A stretch of DNA of 64,000 bases from assembly GCF_035825295.1 (NCBI RefSeq), contig NZ_JAYMGI010000002.1:4407001-4471000 (forward strand), given 5' to 3'. The position numbers were made by a program, and so were the translations under genes. Source of the DNA: Actinacidiphila sp. DG2A-62. GTDB lineage: Bacteria; Actinomycetota; Actinomycetes; Streptomycetales; Streptomycetaceae. How positions within the stretch are numbered: the first letter of the stretch is position 1; each line of letters begins with the position of its first letter. The notes below the pieces were generated by a model. The model made no database searches. It worked only from the letters and a program-made list of their open reading frames with translations, and was not told where the DNA came from. This document shows positions 27,372-35,926 of this stretch, in pieces.

Positions 27372-28322
27372 GTGAGCGACGTCCGTAACGTGATCATCAT
27401 CGGCTCGGGTCCCGCGGGATACACCGCGGCGCTCTACACGGCACGTGCCTCTCTCAAGCCTCTGGTGTTCGAAGGCTCCGTGACCGCGGGCGGCGCCCTG
27501 ATGAACACCACCGACGTGGAGAACTTCCCGGGCTTCCGCGACGGCATCATGGGCCCGGACCTCATGGACAACATGCGGGCCCAGGCCGAGCGGTTCGGCG
27601 CCGAGCTCATCCCGGACGACATCGTCGCGGTGGACCTGACCGGGGACATCAAGACCGTCACCGACTCCGCCGGCACCGTGCACAAGGCGAAGGCCGTCAT
27701 CGTCACCACGGGCTCCCAGCACCGCAAGCTCAACCTGCCCAACGAGGACCAGCTCTCCGGTCGCGGCGTCTCGTGGTGTGCCACGTGTGACGGCTTCTTC
27801 TTCCGGGAGCACGACATCGCCGTGATCGGCGGCGGCGACACCGCGATGGAGGAGGCGACGTTCCTCTCGCGGTTCGCCAAGTCGGTGACGATCGTGCACC
27901 GCAGGGACACCCTCCGCGCGTCCAAGGCGATGCAGGAGCGGGCCTTCGCCAACCCGAAGATCTCCTTCGTCTGGGACAGCGAGGTCGCCGAGATCCACGG
28001 CGACGGCAAGCTCTCCGGTCTGACGCTGCGCAACACCAAGACCGGTGAGACCTCCGAGCTGCCCGTCACCGGCCTGTTCATCGCGATCGGCCACGACCCG
28101 AGGACCGAGCTGTTCAAGGGCGTGCTCGACCTGGACGCCGAGGGCTACCTCGTCGTGCAGTCGCCGACCACCCGGACCAACATCCCCGGCGTCTTCGCCG
28201 CGGGAGACGTCGTGGACCACACCTACCGGCAGGCGATCACCGCGGCCGGCACCGGGTGCGCCGCCGCGCTGGACACCGAGCACTACCTGGCGGCGCTGTC
28301 CGACACCGAGAAGACCGCCTGA
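27372..28322 (+). CDS. trxB: Thioredoxin reductase
   Basis: This 316-aa FAD/NADPH flavoenzyme reduces thioredoxin. The FAD motif is at the N-terminus ([20 protein letters not shown]). The redox centre CATC lies in [10 protein letters not shown], preceding the NADPH motif ([22 protein letters not shown]). The second FAD motif is [28 protein letters not shown]. The start is GTG at 27372 after GACGAGGAAACCACCC. Length and motifs are complete. It forms an operon with trxA and is driven by the sigma-R promoter upstream. Confidence 0.97.
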   Translation: MSDVRNVIIIGSGPAGYTAALYTARASLKPLVFEGSVTAGGALMNTTDVENFPGFRDGIMGPDLMDNMRAQAERFGAELIPDDIVAVDLTGDIKTVTDSAGTVHKAKAVIVTTGSQHRKLNLPNEDQLSGRGVSWCATCDGFFFREHDIAVIGGGDTAMEEATFLSRFAKSVTIVHRRDTLRASKAMQERAFANPKISFVWDSEVAEIHGDGKLSGLTLRNTKTGETSELPVTGLFIAIGHDPRTELFKGVLDLDAEGYLVVQSPTTRTNIPGVFAAGDVVDHTYRQAITAAGTGCAAALDTEHYLAALSDTEKTA

Positions 28323-28387
28323 CCGCCCTTCCAGACTTTCCGTCCCCACCACCGAGTCAGCCCGTTTCGAGATCCGAGGAGAGTGCA

Positions 28388-28717
28388 GTGGCCGGCAACA
28401 CCAAGCCCGTGACCGACGCGACGTTCGCCGAGGAGGTGCTCGCCAGCGACAAGCCCGTGCTGGTGGACTTCTGGGCCGAATGGTGCGGCCCGTGCCGCCA
28501 GATCGCCCCGTCCCTTGAGGCGATCGCCGCGGAGCACGCCGACGACATCACCATCGTCAAGCTGAACATCGACGAGAACCCCGTCACCGCCGCCAAGTAC
28601 GGCGTGATGTCCATCCCGACGATGAACGTCTACAAGGGCGGCGAGGTCGTGAAGACCATCGTCGGCGCCAAGCCGAAGGCCGCCCTGGAGCGTGACCTCG
28701 CCGACTTCATCGGCTGA
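28388..28717 (+). CDS. trxA: Thioredoxin
   Basis: This 109-aa protein has the active site WCGPC in PVLVDFWAEWCGPCRQIAPSLEAIA, the cis-Pro motif MSIPTM, and the C-terminal strand/helix VVKTIVGAKPKAALERDLADFI. The start is GTG at 28388 after GAGGAGAGTGCA. The gap to trxB is 65 bp. It is the last gene before the 56-bp palindrome that marks the convergence with the parAB side. Confidence 0.97.
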   Translation: MAGNTKPVTDATFAEEVLASDKPVLVDFWAEWCGPCRQIAPSLEAIAAEHADDITIVKLNIDENPVTAAKYGVMSIPTMNVYKGGEVVKTIVGAKPKAALERDLADFIG

Positions 28718-28765
28718 CGATCCCGCTCGACGGGTCGTCCGCGCAAGTCATCGGCACGAGTCGTC

Positions 28766-28792
28766 CGCAGTACCCGCAGTACCCGCAGTACC
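28766..28792. repeat. 9-bp tandem repeat after trxA
   Basis: Three exact units of CGCAGTACC run from 28766 to 28792, followed by CGCA. They lie between the trxA stop and the palindrome. No function can be assigned. Confidence 0.7.
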
Positions 28793-28794
28793 CG

Positions 28795-28850
28795 CAACGG
28801 CGAAGGGCGGGCGATGTTCCACGTGGAACATCGCCCGCCCTTCGCCGTTG
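28795..28850. terminator. 56-bp perfect palindrome combining parS and a bidirectional terminator
   Basis: All 28 positions either side of the centre (28822/28823) are complementary. The inner 16 bp, TGTTCCACGTGGAACA at 28815-28830, is a parS site. The outer arms (CGGCGAAGGGCGGGCGA and its complement) look like a GC-rich terminator stem. It fills the gap between convergent trxA and the GNAT gene and ends exactly at the GNAT stop codon (28851-28853). It should terminate both transcripts and bind ParB. Confidence 0.8.
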
Positions 28851-29468
28851 TCACAGCGGGCGCAGCGCGGGTTCCTTCTGCACCGCGCCGAGCAGCCGGT
28901 CGATCGCCATCTCCACGTCTTCCTTCCAGGAGATGGTCGACCGCAGCTCCAGCCGCAGCCGGGGGTAGCGGGGATGCTGGCGGACCGTCTTGAAGCCCAC
29001 CGCGGTCAAATGGTCGGCGGGCAGCACACACGAGGGCGTGGACCACTTGGCGTCCCCGAACGCCTCGATCGCCTTGAAGCCCCGCCGCACCAGATCCTTG
29101 GCGACGGTCTGCACCAGCACCCGGCCGAGCCCCTGCCCCTGGTAGCCGGGGAGCACCCGGGAGGTCATCAGCTGGACGGCGTCAGGGGAGACCGGGCTCG
29201 TCGGGAAGGCCAGGGAGCGCGGCACATAGGCCGCGGGGGCGTAGAGCACGAAGCCGGCCGGCACCTCGTCCACATAGACCACCCGGCCGCACGATCCCCA
29301 CTCCAGGAGCGCCGCGGAGATCCAGGACTCCTTCTCCAGCTCGGGCTTGCCGGCCTGGACCGCCGCTTCACCGCTGACCGGGTCCAGCTCCCAGAAGACG
29401 CACCGCCGGCACGGCTTCGGGAGATCCGGAAGATTGTCGAGGGTGAGCGGTACGAGCCGACGTCCCAT
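28851..29468 (-). CDS. GNAT-family N-acetyltransferase
   Basis: This 205-aa protein has the acetyl-CoA-binding segment VSPDAVQLMTSRVLPGYQGQGLGRVLVQTVAKDLVRRG, whose GYQGQGLG is the GNAT motif A loop. The N-terminus PLTLDNLPDLPKPCRRCVFWELDP has a CxxC pair that could bind a metal. Start ATG at 29468. It lies downstream of parB in the same direction, separated by a terminator hairpin. A GNAT gene at this position is common in Streptomyces; the substrate is unknown. Confidence 0.85.
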   Translation of the reverse strand: MGRRLVPLTLDNLPDLPKPCRRCVFWELDPVSGEAAVQAGKPELEKESWISAALLEWGSCGRVVYVDEVPAGFVLYAPAAYVPRSLAFPTSPVSPDAVQLMTSRVLPGYQGQGLGRVLVQTVAKDLVRRGFKAIEAFGDAKWSTPSCVLPADHLTAVGFKTVRQHPRYPRLRLELRSTISWKEDVEMAIDRLLGAVQKEPALRPL

Positions 29469-29510
29469 CGAGCCGAGACCCCATCTCTGTCGCGATCCGA
29501 ACAGCCCTCG

Positions 29511-29538
29511 GGCACCCCGGCGATCGCACCGGGGTGCC
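29511..29538 (-). terminator. Terminator after parB
   Basis: A perfect 10-bp stem (GGCACCCCGG at 29511-29520 with 29529-29538) and an 8-nt loop start 6 nt past the parB stop codon, in the 75-bp gap before the GNAT gene. Confidence 0.65.
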
Positions 29539-29543
29539 GTCTG

Positions 29544-30644
29544 TCACTCGGCCTCGTCCTCGGACTCGTCGTCGTCTTCGAGCCGGCTTTCGAGGACTCG
29601 CCCTTCACCGGGGGCCATCGCTCCCAGGATGCGCTCCAGATCCTCTATCGAGGCGAATTCCACGACGATCTTTCCCCGCTTTTGGCCAAGGTCGACCTTC
29701 ACACGGGTCTCGAAGCGGTCGGACAGCCGGGTGGCGAGGTTGGTGAGCGCCGGCGACACCCGGCGGCCGGCGCGGGGAGCGGCGGTCTTGCGTGCGGGCT
29801 GCGGGTTGCTGTTCATCAGCGTCACGATCTCTTCGACCGCGCGCACCGACAGACCCTCGGCGACGATCCGGTGGGCCAGCTTGTCCTGATCCTCCGCCTC
29901 CTCCAGAGCGAGCAGGGCCCGTGCGTGTCCGAAGGACAGCACACCCGCCGCGACTCGGCGCTGCACCGGAGCGGACAGCTTCAGCAGCCGCAGCGTGTTG
30001 GACACCTGGGAGCGGGAGCGGCCGATCCGGTCGGCGAGCTGCTCGTGGGTGCAGGCGAAGTCCCGCAGCAGCTGGTCGTAGGCGGCGGCCTCCTCCAGCG
30101 GGTTCAGCTGGGCGCGGTGCAGGTTCTCCAGGAGGGCGTCCAGGAGCAGCTTCTCGTCGTCCGTGGCACGGACGATCGCGGGAATCCGCTCCAGGCCGGC
30201 CTCCCGGCAGGCACGCCAGCGCCGCTCGCCCATGATCAGCTCATAGCGGTCACCGCCGATCTGGCGGACGACCACCGGCTGGAGCAGACCCACCTCCTTG
30301 ATGGAGACGATCAGCTCGTTGAGGGCGTCCTCGTCGAAGACCTCACGGGGCTGGCGCGGGTTCGGCGTGATCACGTCGAGCGGCAGCTCGGCGAAATAGG
30401 CTCCGCTGACCGGGGCCCTGACGGCGGAGACGTCCGGCTCTGTTTCACGTGAAACAGGGATGTCCACCACCGGCGCGGAGGGCTCGGCGGCTTTGCGCTC
30501 GGTCAGACCGGCCACCTTGGCCGCGGCGACACCGCGTTCCGAGGGGAGCACCGGGCCGGTCGCCGTGGAGGCGCCCGCCGACGGCGGTCCGGCAGGGATC
30601 AGCGCGCCGAGACCACGGCCGAGCCCTCTGCGTCGATCACTCAC
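29544..30644 (-). CDS. parB: Chromosome-partitioning protein ParB
   Basis: This 366-aa CTP-dependent clamp loads at parS and spreads on DNA around oriC. It starts at GTG 30644 with GGAGGGG 6 nt upstream ([17 protein letters not shown], the ParA-contact N-terminus). The ParB/Srx domain has [39 protein letters not shown] and [20 protein letters not shown] (CTP-binding GERR-W/R). [21 protein letters not shown] and the HTH follow ([25 protein letters not shown]). The C-terminal dimer zone is [26 protein letters not shown]. Residues near 64-68 (PVSRET) are encoded by a perfect parS. It overlaps parA by 4 bp. Confidence 0.97.
   Translation of the reverse strand: MSDRRRGLGRGLGALIPAGPPSAGASTATGPVLPSERGVAAAKVAGLTERKAAEPSAPVVDIPVSRETEPDVSAVRAPVSGAYFAELPLDVITPNPRQPREVFDEDALNELIVSIKEVGLLQPVVVRQIGGDRYELIMGERRWRACREAGLERIPAIVRATDDEKLLLDALLENLHRAQLNPLEEAAAYDQLLRDFACTHEQLADRIGRSRSQVSNTLRLLKLSAPVQRRVAAGVLSFGHARALLALEEAEDQDKLAHRIVAEGLSVRAVEEIVTLMNSNPQPARKTAAPRAGRRVSPALTNLATRLSDRFETRVKVDLGQKRGKIVVEFASIEDLERILGAMAPGEGRVLESRLEDDDESEDEAE
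30441..30456. promoter_or_regulatory. parS site inside parB
   Basis: TGTTTCACGTGAAACA is the perfect consensus parS. It is read in frame on the minus strand as V-S-R-E-T in the N-terminal linker of ParB. Confidence 0.92.
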
Positions 30645-31780
30645 TGGTTCCCCTCCGACATGCTGTGCTGGTTGTGCGCGTGCTGCTGTTGCTGGTCGTC
30701 CTGCGCGGGGTCGAACTGCGGGTCGTACTCGACCGCCACCTGACTCGGCAGACCGCGCAGGGCCATCTCCCGGGCCGCCTCCAGATAGGACAGGGCGCCA
30801 CTGGAACCGGGGTCGTAGGTGAGCACGGTCTGGCCGTAGCTCGGAGCCTCCGAGATGCGGACCGACCGCGGGATGCTGGTCCGCAGCACCTCCTTCCCGA
30901 AGTGCGTCCTGACCTCCTCGGCGACCTGCGACGCGAGCCGGGTACGGCCGTCGTACATCGTCAGCAGGATGGTGGAGACGTGGAGCTTGGGGTTGAGGTG
31001 TGCGCGGACCAGGTCGACGTTCTTCAGGAGCTGGCCCAGGCCCTCCAGCGCGTAGTACTCGCACTGGATGGGGATGACCACCTCGGCGCCGGCGACCAGG
31101 GCATTGACGGTGAGCAGGCCGAGGGAGGGCGGGCAGTCGATGAGGATGTAGTCCAGCGGCTGCTCATAGGACTCGATGGCCCTCTGCAGCCGGCTCTCCC
31201 GGGCGACCAGGGACACCAGCTCGATCTCGGCGCCGGCCAGGTCGATGGTGGCGGGCGCGCAGAACAGGCCCTCCACATCGGCGACCGGCTGGACCACGTC
31301 CGAGAGCGGCTTGCTCTCCACCAGGACGTCGTAGATGGACGGGACCTCGGAGTGGTGGTCGATCCCCAGCGCCGTGGACGCGTTGCCCTGTGGGTCGAGG
31401 TCGATCACCAGCACCCGGCCGCCGTGCAGCGCCAGCGACGCCGCCAGGTTCACGGTCGTGGTCGTCTTCCCCACGCCGCCCTTCTGGTTGGCGACCACCA
31501 TCACCCGTGTCTGCGCAGGCCGGGGCAGCCCCTCACCCGCACGTCCCAGCGCTTCGACGGCCAACTGGGCAGCGCGACCGATGGGGGTGTCGTCCATGGG
31601 TGGCAATGTTTCACGTGGAACATCGCCACCGAACCCCGGGGGCCCGGACAGGGGTCCCCCGGCTGAATCAGCGGATCGGGGACCGGGGACCGGATCGGCC
31701 ATCGGCCCCGCGATGTTGGCGTCGGACCGCAAGGACTCACTCTCCTCGACTTCAGGCTCGCTATGAGAAGAGCCTGCCAT
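30641..31780 (-). CDS. parA: Chromosome-partitioning ATPase ParA
   Basis: This 379-aa Walker-type ATPase has the deviant P-loop [18 protein letters not shown] in [14 protein letters not shown], then [16 protein letters not shown] and [16 protein letters not shown]. An N-terminal acidic tail of about 90 residues ([27 protein letters not shown]) is typical of Streptomyces ParA. The C-terminus is Gln/His-rich ([19 protein letters not shown]). The start at ATG 31780 (MAGSSHSEP) has only a weak ribosome-binding site; the frame is open much further upstream, so a longer form cannot be excluded. A parS in the gene reads as DVPRETLP. It is co-translated with parB (GTGA overlap). Confidence 0.95.
   Translation of the reverse strand: MAGSSHSEPEVEESESLRSDANIAGPMADPVPGPRSADSAGGPLSGPPGFGGDVPRETLPPMDDTPIGRAAQLAVEALGRAGEGLPRPAQTRVMVVANQKGGVGKTTTTVNLAASLALHGGRVLVIDLDPQGNASTALGIDHHSEVPSIYDVLVESKPLSDVVQPVADVEGLFCAPATIDLAGAEIELVSLVARESRLQRAIESYEQPLDYILIDCPPSLGLLTVNALVAGAEVVIPIQCEYYALEGLGQLLKNVDLVRAHLNPKLHVSTILLTMYDGRTRLASQVAEEVRTHFGKEVLRTSIPRSVRISEAPSYGQTVLTYDPGSSGALSYLEAAREMALRGLPSQVAVEYDPQFDPAQDDQQQQHAHNQHSMSEGNQ
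31607..31622. promoter_or_regulatory. parS site inside parA
   Basis: TGTTTCACGTGGAACA is read on the minus strand as V-P-R-E-T in the N-terminal tail of ParA. Confidence 0.88.
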
Positions 31781-31937
31781 GTCCGAGGGGTGCTGAACCA
31801 GCGAGCCCGGCCCACCTGTGGATAAATCGCGGGAATCGTGAGAACGGGAACCGGAACCGGTCGGCTTGGTGGATTTGTTGGCCCGCGCCTCGGCCGCGGC
31901 GCGACCTCGGCTGAGGACTCCGGGAAGCAGCGAGCGA

Positions 31938-31953
31938 CGTTTCACGTGGAACA
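31938..31953. promoter_or_regulatory. parS site upstream of parA
   Basis: CGTTTCACGTGGAACA keeps the 14-bp core GTTTCACGTGGAAC. It lies in the 283-bp rsmG-parA gap, 158 bp before the parA start, where bound ParB could also affect parAB transcription. Confidence 0.85.
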
Positions 31954-32063
31954 CGATGCACAGCGCCGCACCACTATGTCCGGAGACACTCCGAAATGCG
32001 CATATCGGGCCATGGGGATGGCGTAGAGGTCGTCCACGGACCGGATCACCGGCCGACGCGTCG

Positions 32064-32804
32064 TCAGCGACGCCTGCGACCACCGTTGTTGTGCCTGGCG
32101 GCGCGGTCCGCCCGCGCGGCCTTGGCCCGGCGGGTGGCGGCCCGGACACCGCCGGGGCTCTCGCCGACCAGCACCCGCACCACGGTCGACATCGGTTCCA
32201 CCACGCCCTCGCCGACATGGACCACCGTGGCGTCGACCGCGCCGAGCCTGCCCAGCGCAGCTCGCGCGCCCCTCAGCTCGTCCTCCGCGGTGTCCCCCTT
32301 CAGCACGGCCATCTCGCCGTGCGGCCGCAGCAGCGGCAGCCCCCAGCCGGCCAGCCGCTCCAGCGGCGCCACCGCGCGCGCGGTCACCACGTCGACCGGG
32401 GCCAGCTTCCCCAGTACCTCCTCGGCGCGCCCCCGCACCACCGTGACGTTGGACAGCCCCAGCAGACGTACCACCTCCTCCAGGAAGGTGGTACGACGCA
32501 GCAGCGGTTCCAGCAGGGTGATCTCCAGATCCGGACGTGCCAGCGCCAGCGGGATGCCGGGCAGCCCGGCCCCCGAGCCGACGTCGCACACCGAGACCTC
32601 GCGGTCGATCACCTCGGAGAGCACCGCGCAGTTCAGCAGGTGCCGCTCCCACAGCCGGGGCACCTCGCGCGGACCGATCAGCCCGCGCTGCACCCCGGCG
32701 TCGGCGAGCAGCTCGGCGTAGCGCACCACGTCGGCGAACCGGTCGCCGAAGACGGCGGCCGCCTGCGGGGGCGGCGCCGGAAGCTCCGCTGCTGCCTCGG
32801 TCAC
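32064..32804 (-). CDS. rsmG: 16S rRNA (guanine527-N7)-methyltransferase RsmG
   Basis: This 246-aa SAM-dependent enzyme methylates G527 of 16S rRNA; its loss gives low-level streptomycin resistance. It has [17 protein letters not shown], the SAM motif [33 protein letters not shown], and [32 protein letters not shown]. The C-terminus is a basic Arg/Ala tail. The start is GTG at 32804 ([13 protein letters not shown]) with AGAGGA upstream. It is separated from jag by a strong hairpin, so it probably has its own promoter as well. Confidence 0.95.
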   Translation of the reverse strand: MTEAAAELPAPPPQAAAVFGDRFADVVRYAELLADAGVQRGLIGPREVPRLWERHLLNCAVLSEVIDREVSVCDVGSGAGLPGIPLALARPDLEITLLEPLLRRTTFLEEVVRLLGLSNVTVVRGRAEEVLGKLAPVDVVTARAVAPLERLAGWGLPLLRPHGEMAVLKGDTAEDELRGARAALGRLGAVDATVVHVGEGVVEPMSTVVRVLVGESPGGVRAATRRAKAARADRAARHNNGGRRRR

Positions 32805-32873
32805 GGGGGGCGTCCTCTCTCCGGCGCCTTCTCCGGCGTTCCGGCGGTCTTGCGGGCTGGGGCTCTGCAAGGC

Positions 32874-32903
32874 TCGGCCCCGTCTGCGTACAGACGGGGC
32901 CGA
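32874..32903 (-). terminator. Terminator between jag and rsmG
   Basis: A perfect 13-bp stem (TCGGCCCCGTCTG at 32874-32886 with 32891-32903) with the tetraloop CGTA lies 33-62 nt past the jag stop codon. Confidence 0.78.
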
Positions 32904-32935
32904 CACGTGATCGGGCCGGCGGCCCGCTCGACCGG

Positions 32936-33454
32936 TCAGGCCGGGAGGACGACCACCCGGCGCTGGGGCTCCTCGCCCTCGGACTCGCTGGTCAGTCCGG
33001 CGGCGGCGACCGCGTCGTGCACGACCTTCCGCTCGAACGGCGTCATCGGGTCCAGCTTCACCGGCAGGCCGGTCTCCTTGGCCTCGGCCGCTGCCTCGGC
33101 GCCGAGCTTGGCCAGCTCGGCCCGCTTGCGGGCACGGAACCCCGCGATGTCCAGCATGAGCCGGCTGCGCTCACCGGTCTCCCGGTGCACTGCCAGCCGG
33201 GTCAGCTCCTGAAGCGCCTCCAGCACCTCACCGTCCCGGCCGACCAGCTTGTTCAGGTCGCGGCTCGCGGAGTCGCCGATGATCGAGACGGACGCGCGCT
33301 CGCCCTCGACGTCCATGTCGATGTCCCCGTCGAGGTCGGCGATGTCGAGCAGACCCTCCAGGTAGTCCGCGGCGATCTCGCCCTCCTGCTCCAGCCGGGT
33401 CAGCGTCGCGGGCGTACCGCTGTCGGATGCCGTGCCGGTGTTGACGTCGCTCAC
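32936..33454 (-). CDS. jag: RNA-binding protein Jag/KhpB (KH-R3H)
   Basis: This 172-aa protein has an acidic N-terminus, a KH-type domain ([68 protein letters not shown]) and an R3H domain ([39 protein letters not shown]). The KH loop is IGRDG-like (LVGRDGEVL). Jag binds RNA and is linked to cell-division and wall control in Gram-positives. It starts 15 bp after yidC in the same direction. Confidence 0.93.
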   Translation of the reverse strand: MSDVNTGTASDSGTPATLTRLEQEGEIAADYLEGLLDIADLDGDIDMDVEGERASVSIIGDSASRDLNKLVGRDGEVLEALQELTRLAVHRETGERSRLMLDIAGFRARKRAELAKLGAEAAAEAKETGLPVKLDPMTPFERKVVHDAVAAAGLTSESEGEEPQRRVVVLPA

Positions 33455-33469
33455 GCCAGGACTCTCCTC

Positions 33470-34630
33470 TTACTTCTTCTTCGACAGGTTGGTCGGCTTG
33501 CCCTTGCCGCCGGCCTTGGGAGCGCCCGCCTTGCCGGCCCTCGGCGCACCGGCCCGGGGAGCGCCGGACGCCTTGGAAGCGCCGGACGCCTTGGAGGCAC
33601 CGGACGCCTTGGAGGCACCGGACGCCTTGGGGGCGCCACCGGACCGCTGCTGCGCACCCGAAGCGCCGGAGCCGGCCGCCGCGCCGGCACCCGCCGCCGC
33701 GCCGCCACCGGAGCGCTGGGACTTGGTCTGCCGCTTGGGCTGGGTGCGGTTGGCGCGGGCTGCCTCGACGGCCTCGCGGGCCTTGACCTCCTCGACCGGC
33801 TCGACCAGCTTGCCCTTGGCCCGCAGCCGCTCCTGCCGCTGCTTGAACGCCAGGCTGCCGGGGGTCGGGTTGCGCCGGATGACCACCATCTGCTGGGCCA
33901 TCGTCCACACGTTGGTGGTCAGCCAGTAGACCAGCACGCCGACCGGGGCGAAGATGCCGAAGACCGCGAAGATCACCGGGAACACGTACATCAGCATCTT
34001 CTGCTGCTGCATGAACGGCGTGTTCACGGACATGTCCACGTTCTTCGTCATCAGCTGGCGCTGGGTGTAGAACTGCGACGCGGACATCAGGACGATCATG
34101 ATGATCGTGACGATGCGGACCTCGGTGTGGGTGGTGCCGAGGTGGGCCAGGGTGGCCGAGCTGTCCATGAACTTCGCCGGCAGCGGGGCGCCGAAGATGT
34201 GCGCCGACTGCGCGCTCTGGACGAGGTTCTCGTGGATGACGCCGACCGGCTTGCCCTTCGCCACGTTGCTGAGCACGTGGTAGAGGGCGAAGAAGAAGGG
34301 CGACTGCACCAGGATCGGAAGGCACGAGGAGAGCGGGTTGGTACCCGTCTCCTTGTACAGCTTCATCATCTCTTCCGACTGCTTCTGGCGGTCGTTCTTG
34401 TAGCGCTCCTGGATCGCCTTCATCTTCGGCTGGAGCACCTGCATGTTCCGCGTCGACTTGATCTGCTTGACGAACAGCGGAATCAGCGCGGTCCGGATCA
34501 GGACCACCAGCGAGACGATGGACAGACCCCACGCCCAGCCGCTGTCCTTGTCGAAGATCAGGCCGTAGAAGGAGTGGAACTGGACGATGATCCACGAGAC
34601 GGCGTCATAGATGGGGTTCAAGATCCCCAC
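33470..34630 (-). CDS. yidC: Membrane protein insertase YidC
   Basis: This 386-aa insertase/foldase is the Gram-positive short type. Hydrophobic segments are [40 protein letters not shown] (with the conserved membrane Arg), [33 protein letters not shown] and [31 protein letters not shown] cytosolic loop holds [27 protein letters not shown]. The C-terminal tail (about 290-386) is Lys/Ala/Gly-rich, with KASGAS repeats, and ends PTNLSKKK; such basic tails bind ribosomes. The start is GTG at 34630 with AAGGAG upstream. It lies between yidD (2-bp gap) and jag. Confidence 0.96.
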   Translation of the reverse strand: MGILNPIYDAVSWIIVQFHSFYGLIFDKDSGWAWGLSIVSLVVLIRTALIPLFVKQIKSTRNMQVLQPKMKAIQERYKNDRQKQSEEMMKLYKETGTNPLSSCLPILVQSPFFFALYHVLSNVAKGKPVGVIHENLVQSAQSAHIFGAPLPAKFMDSSATLAHLGTTHTEVRIVTIIMIVLMSASQFYTQRQLMTKNVDMSVNTPFMQQQKMLMYVFPVIFAVFGIFAPVGVLVYWLTTNVWTMAQQMVVIRRNPTPGSLAFKQRQERLRAKGKLVEPVEEVKAREAVEAARANRTQPKRQTKSQRSGGGAAAGAGAAAGSGASGAQQRSGGAPKASGASKASGASKASGASKASGAPRAGAPRAGKAGAPKAGGKGKPTNLSKKK

Positions 34631-34632
34631 GG

Positions 34633-34950
34633 TCAGGCTCCTTGGGCGTGAGAGGGTCCGGTGGGCTCGGGCGTGACGGGCCCGTCGGAGCCGCCCCGCA
34701 GGTAGCGGCGCAGCAGTTCGTGCCATCGCGGTCGCTTGCGCGGCGGGACGTGGTCCACGCCGCCGGGCGACCAGGGGTTGCACCGCAGGATGCGCCACGC
34801 GGTCAGCGCGGTGCCCTTGATCGCTCCGTGCCGGTCGATGGCCGTGTACCCGTAGTGCGAGCACGAGGGGTAGTAACGGCAAACCTGACCGAGCAGCGGA
34901 CTGATCGTCCACTGGTACAGCTTGATCAGTGCCAGCAGCGGGTATTTCAT
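34633..34950 (-). CDS. yidD: Membrane protein insertion efficiency factor YidD
   Basis: This 105-aa amphipathic protein assists membrane insertion and is always found with rnpA and yidC. Its conserved core is [62 protein letters not shown], with the three family Cys. Its ATG overlaps the rnpA stop by 4 bp (ATGA). Confidence 0.95.
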   Translation of the reverse strand: MKYPLLALIKLYQWTISPLLGQVCRYYPSCSHYGYTAIDRHGAIKGTALTAWRILRCNPWSPGGVDHVPPRKRPRWHELLRRYLRGGSDGPVTPEPTGPSHAQGA

Positions 34951-35347
34951 CGGGCCACCCTCCCCTCGGCGTCGCCATGGGTGTCACGGCCCAGCAGCCG
35001 TTGCAGTGCGGCGTCCAGGTCGAGGGCAAGCTGTGCATGGGCCGCGCTGCCCGCGCCGGGCAGCGCGCGTACTACCACAAGGCTACCGGGGGGCAGCAGC
35101 GACATGCGGTCCCGCATCAGATGACGCAGTCGGCGCTTGACCAGGTTGCGCTGGACCGAGCCGCCGACCGCCTTGCTCACGACGAAACCCGCACGCGCCG
35201 GGGGAGACGTACTCCCCCTGGCGCATGCGGGTCCGTGGCGTCGCGGCGCAGGTGGACGACCAGCAGCGGGCGGCCCGCTCGGCGTCCGCGGCGAACCGCC
35301 TCCGCGAAGTCCTGTCGCCGCCTCAGCCGATTCTCGGTGGGCAGCAC
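34947..35347 (-). CDS. rnpA: Ribonuclease P protein component (frame broken)
   Basis: This protein assists RNase P RNA in cutting tRNA leaders. The intended product is about 133 aa. The GTG at 35347 starts [44 protein letters not shown]. The signature [24 protein letters not shown] is in a different frame. Adding one base to either of two five-base G/C runs (35200-35204 or 35214-35218) joins them as ...[12 protein letters not shown]. The unrepaired first frame stops shortly after the break. The gene is essential, so an error is likely. It lies 27 bp after rpmH and overlaps yidD. Confidence 0.9.
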
Positions 35348-35374
35348 GGCATGATCCGATGAAAGCCGGGGCGA

Positions 35375-35512
35375 TCAGGCGGACAGACGGGCGCGGCCCT
35401 TGCTGCGACGGGTCGCGAGGATGGCGCGGCCGGCGCGGGTGCGCATACGCAGACGGAAGCCGTGGGTCTTCGCGCGGCGGCGGTTGTTCGGCTGGAAGGT
35501 GCGCTTGCTCAC
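35375..35512 (-). CDS. rpmH: 50S ribosomal protein bL34
   Basis: This 45-aa basic protein reads [20 protein letters not shown] followed by [25 protein letters not shown], which is complete and typical. The start is GTG at 35512. It is the first gene of the minus-strand block rpmH-rnpA-yidD-yidC-jag and is divergent from dnaA. Confidence 0.96.
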   Translation of the reverse strand: MSKRTFQPNNRRRAKTHGFRLRMRTRAGRAILATRRSKGRARLSA

Positions 35513-35781
35513 TCGGGGGCTCCAGAAAAGATCGGGTCCGGCGGGGTGCGTCGCCTGGCTGTCACCGTTGGCTGTCACCGTGCGCCCACGAGAAGCTCGC
35601 GGACCTGTCGGGTGTACCGCTTTGACGATCACCCGGAGCCTTCCGGACGATCTTCGCCCATCAGTAGGCAGGCGGCAGCAGCCATCGACAACTCGACCTC
35701 GATACGGTACGTGCGGCCGGGGCGTCCGGTCAAACCCGCTCCCGGCCGCCCCCGCGCGCGCTCCGCCATTTGTACACACCC

Positions 35782-35824
35782 TGTGGACAACGACTTGAAC
35801 CGCGCCTCTCGCCGTGACTACCGT
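35782..35824 (+). promoter_or_regulatory. dnaA promoter with an adjoining DnaA box
   Basis: A perfect DnaA box on the minus strand (TGTGGACAA, 35782-35790) is followed 4 bp later by TTGAAC (35795-35800) and, after 18 bp, TACCGT (35819-35824). The layout suggests DnaA represses its own promoter, as known in Streptomyces. The rest of the 414-bp rpmH-dnaA gap shows a second weak box-like TGTACACAC at 35771-35779 and no gene. Confidence 0.55.
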
Positions 35825-35926
35825 GGCTGGACTCCGTGCCGGTCCGCCGGCGGAGCCGCGTGACTGGAGGACCACACGTTCGCGGGAGTTCTCAGCACCG
35901 ACAGACGACCGAGAGAGCGTGCAACC

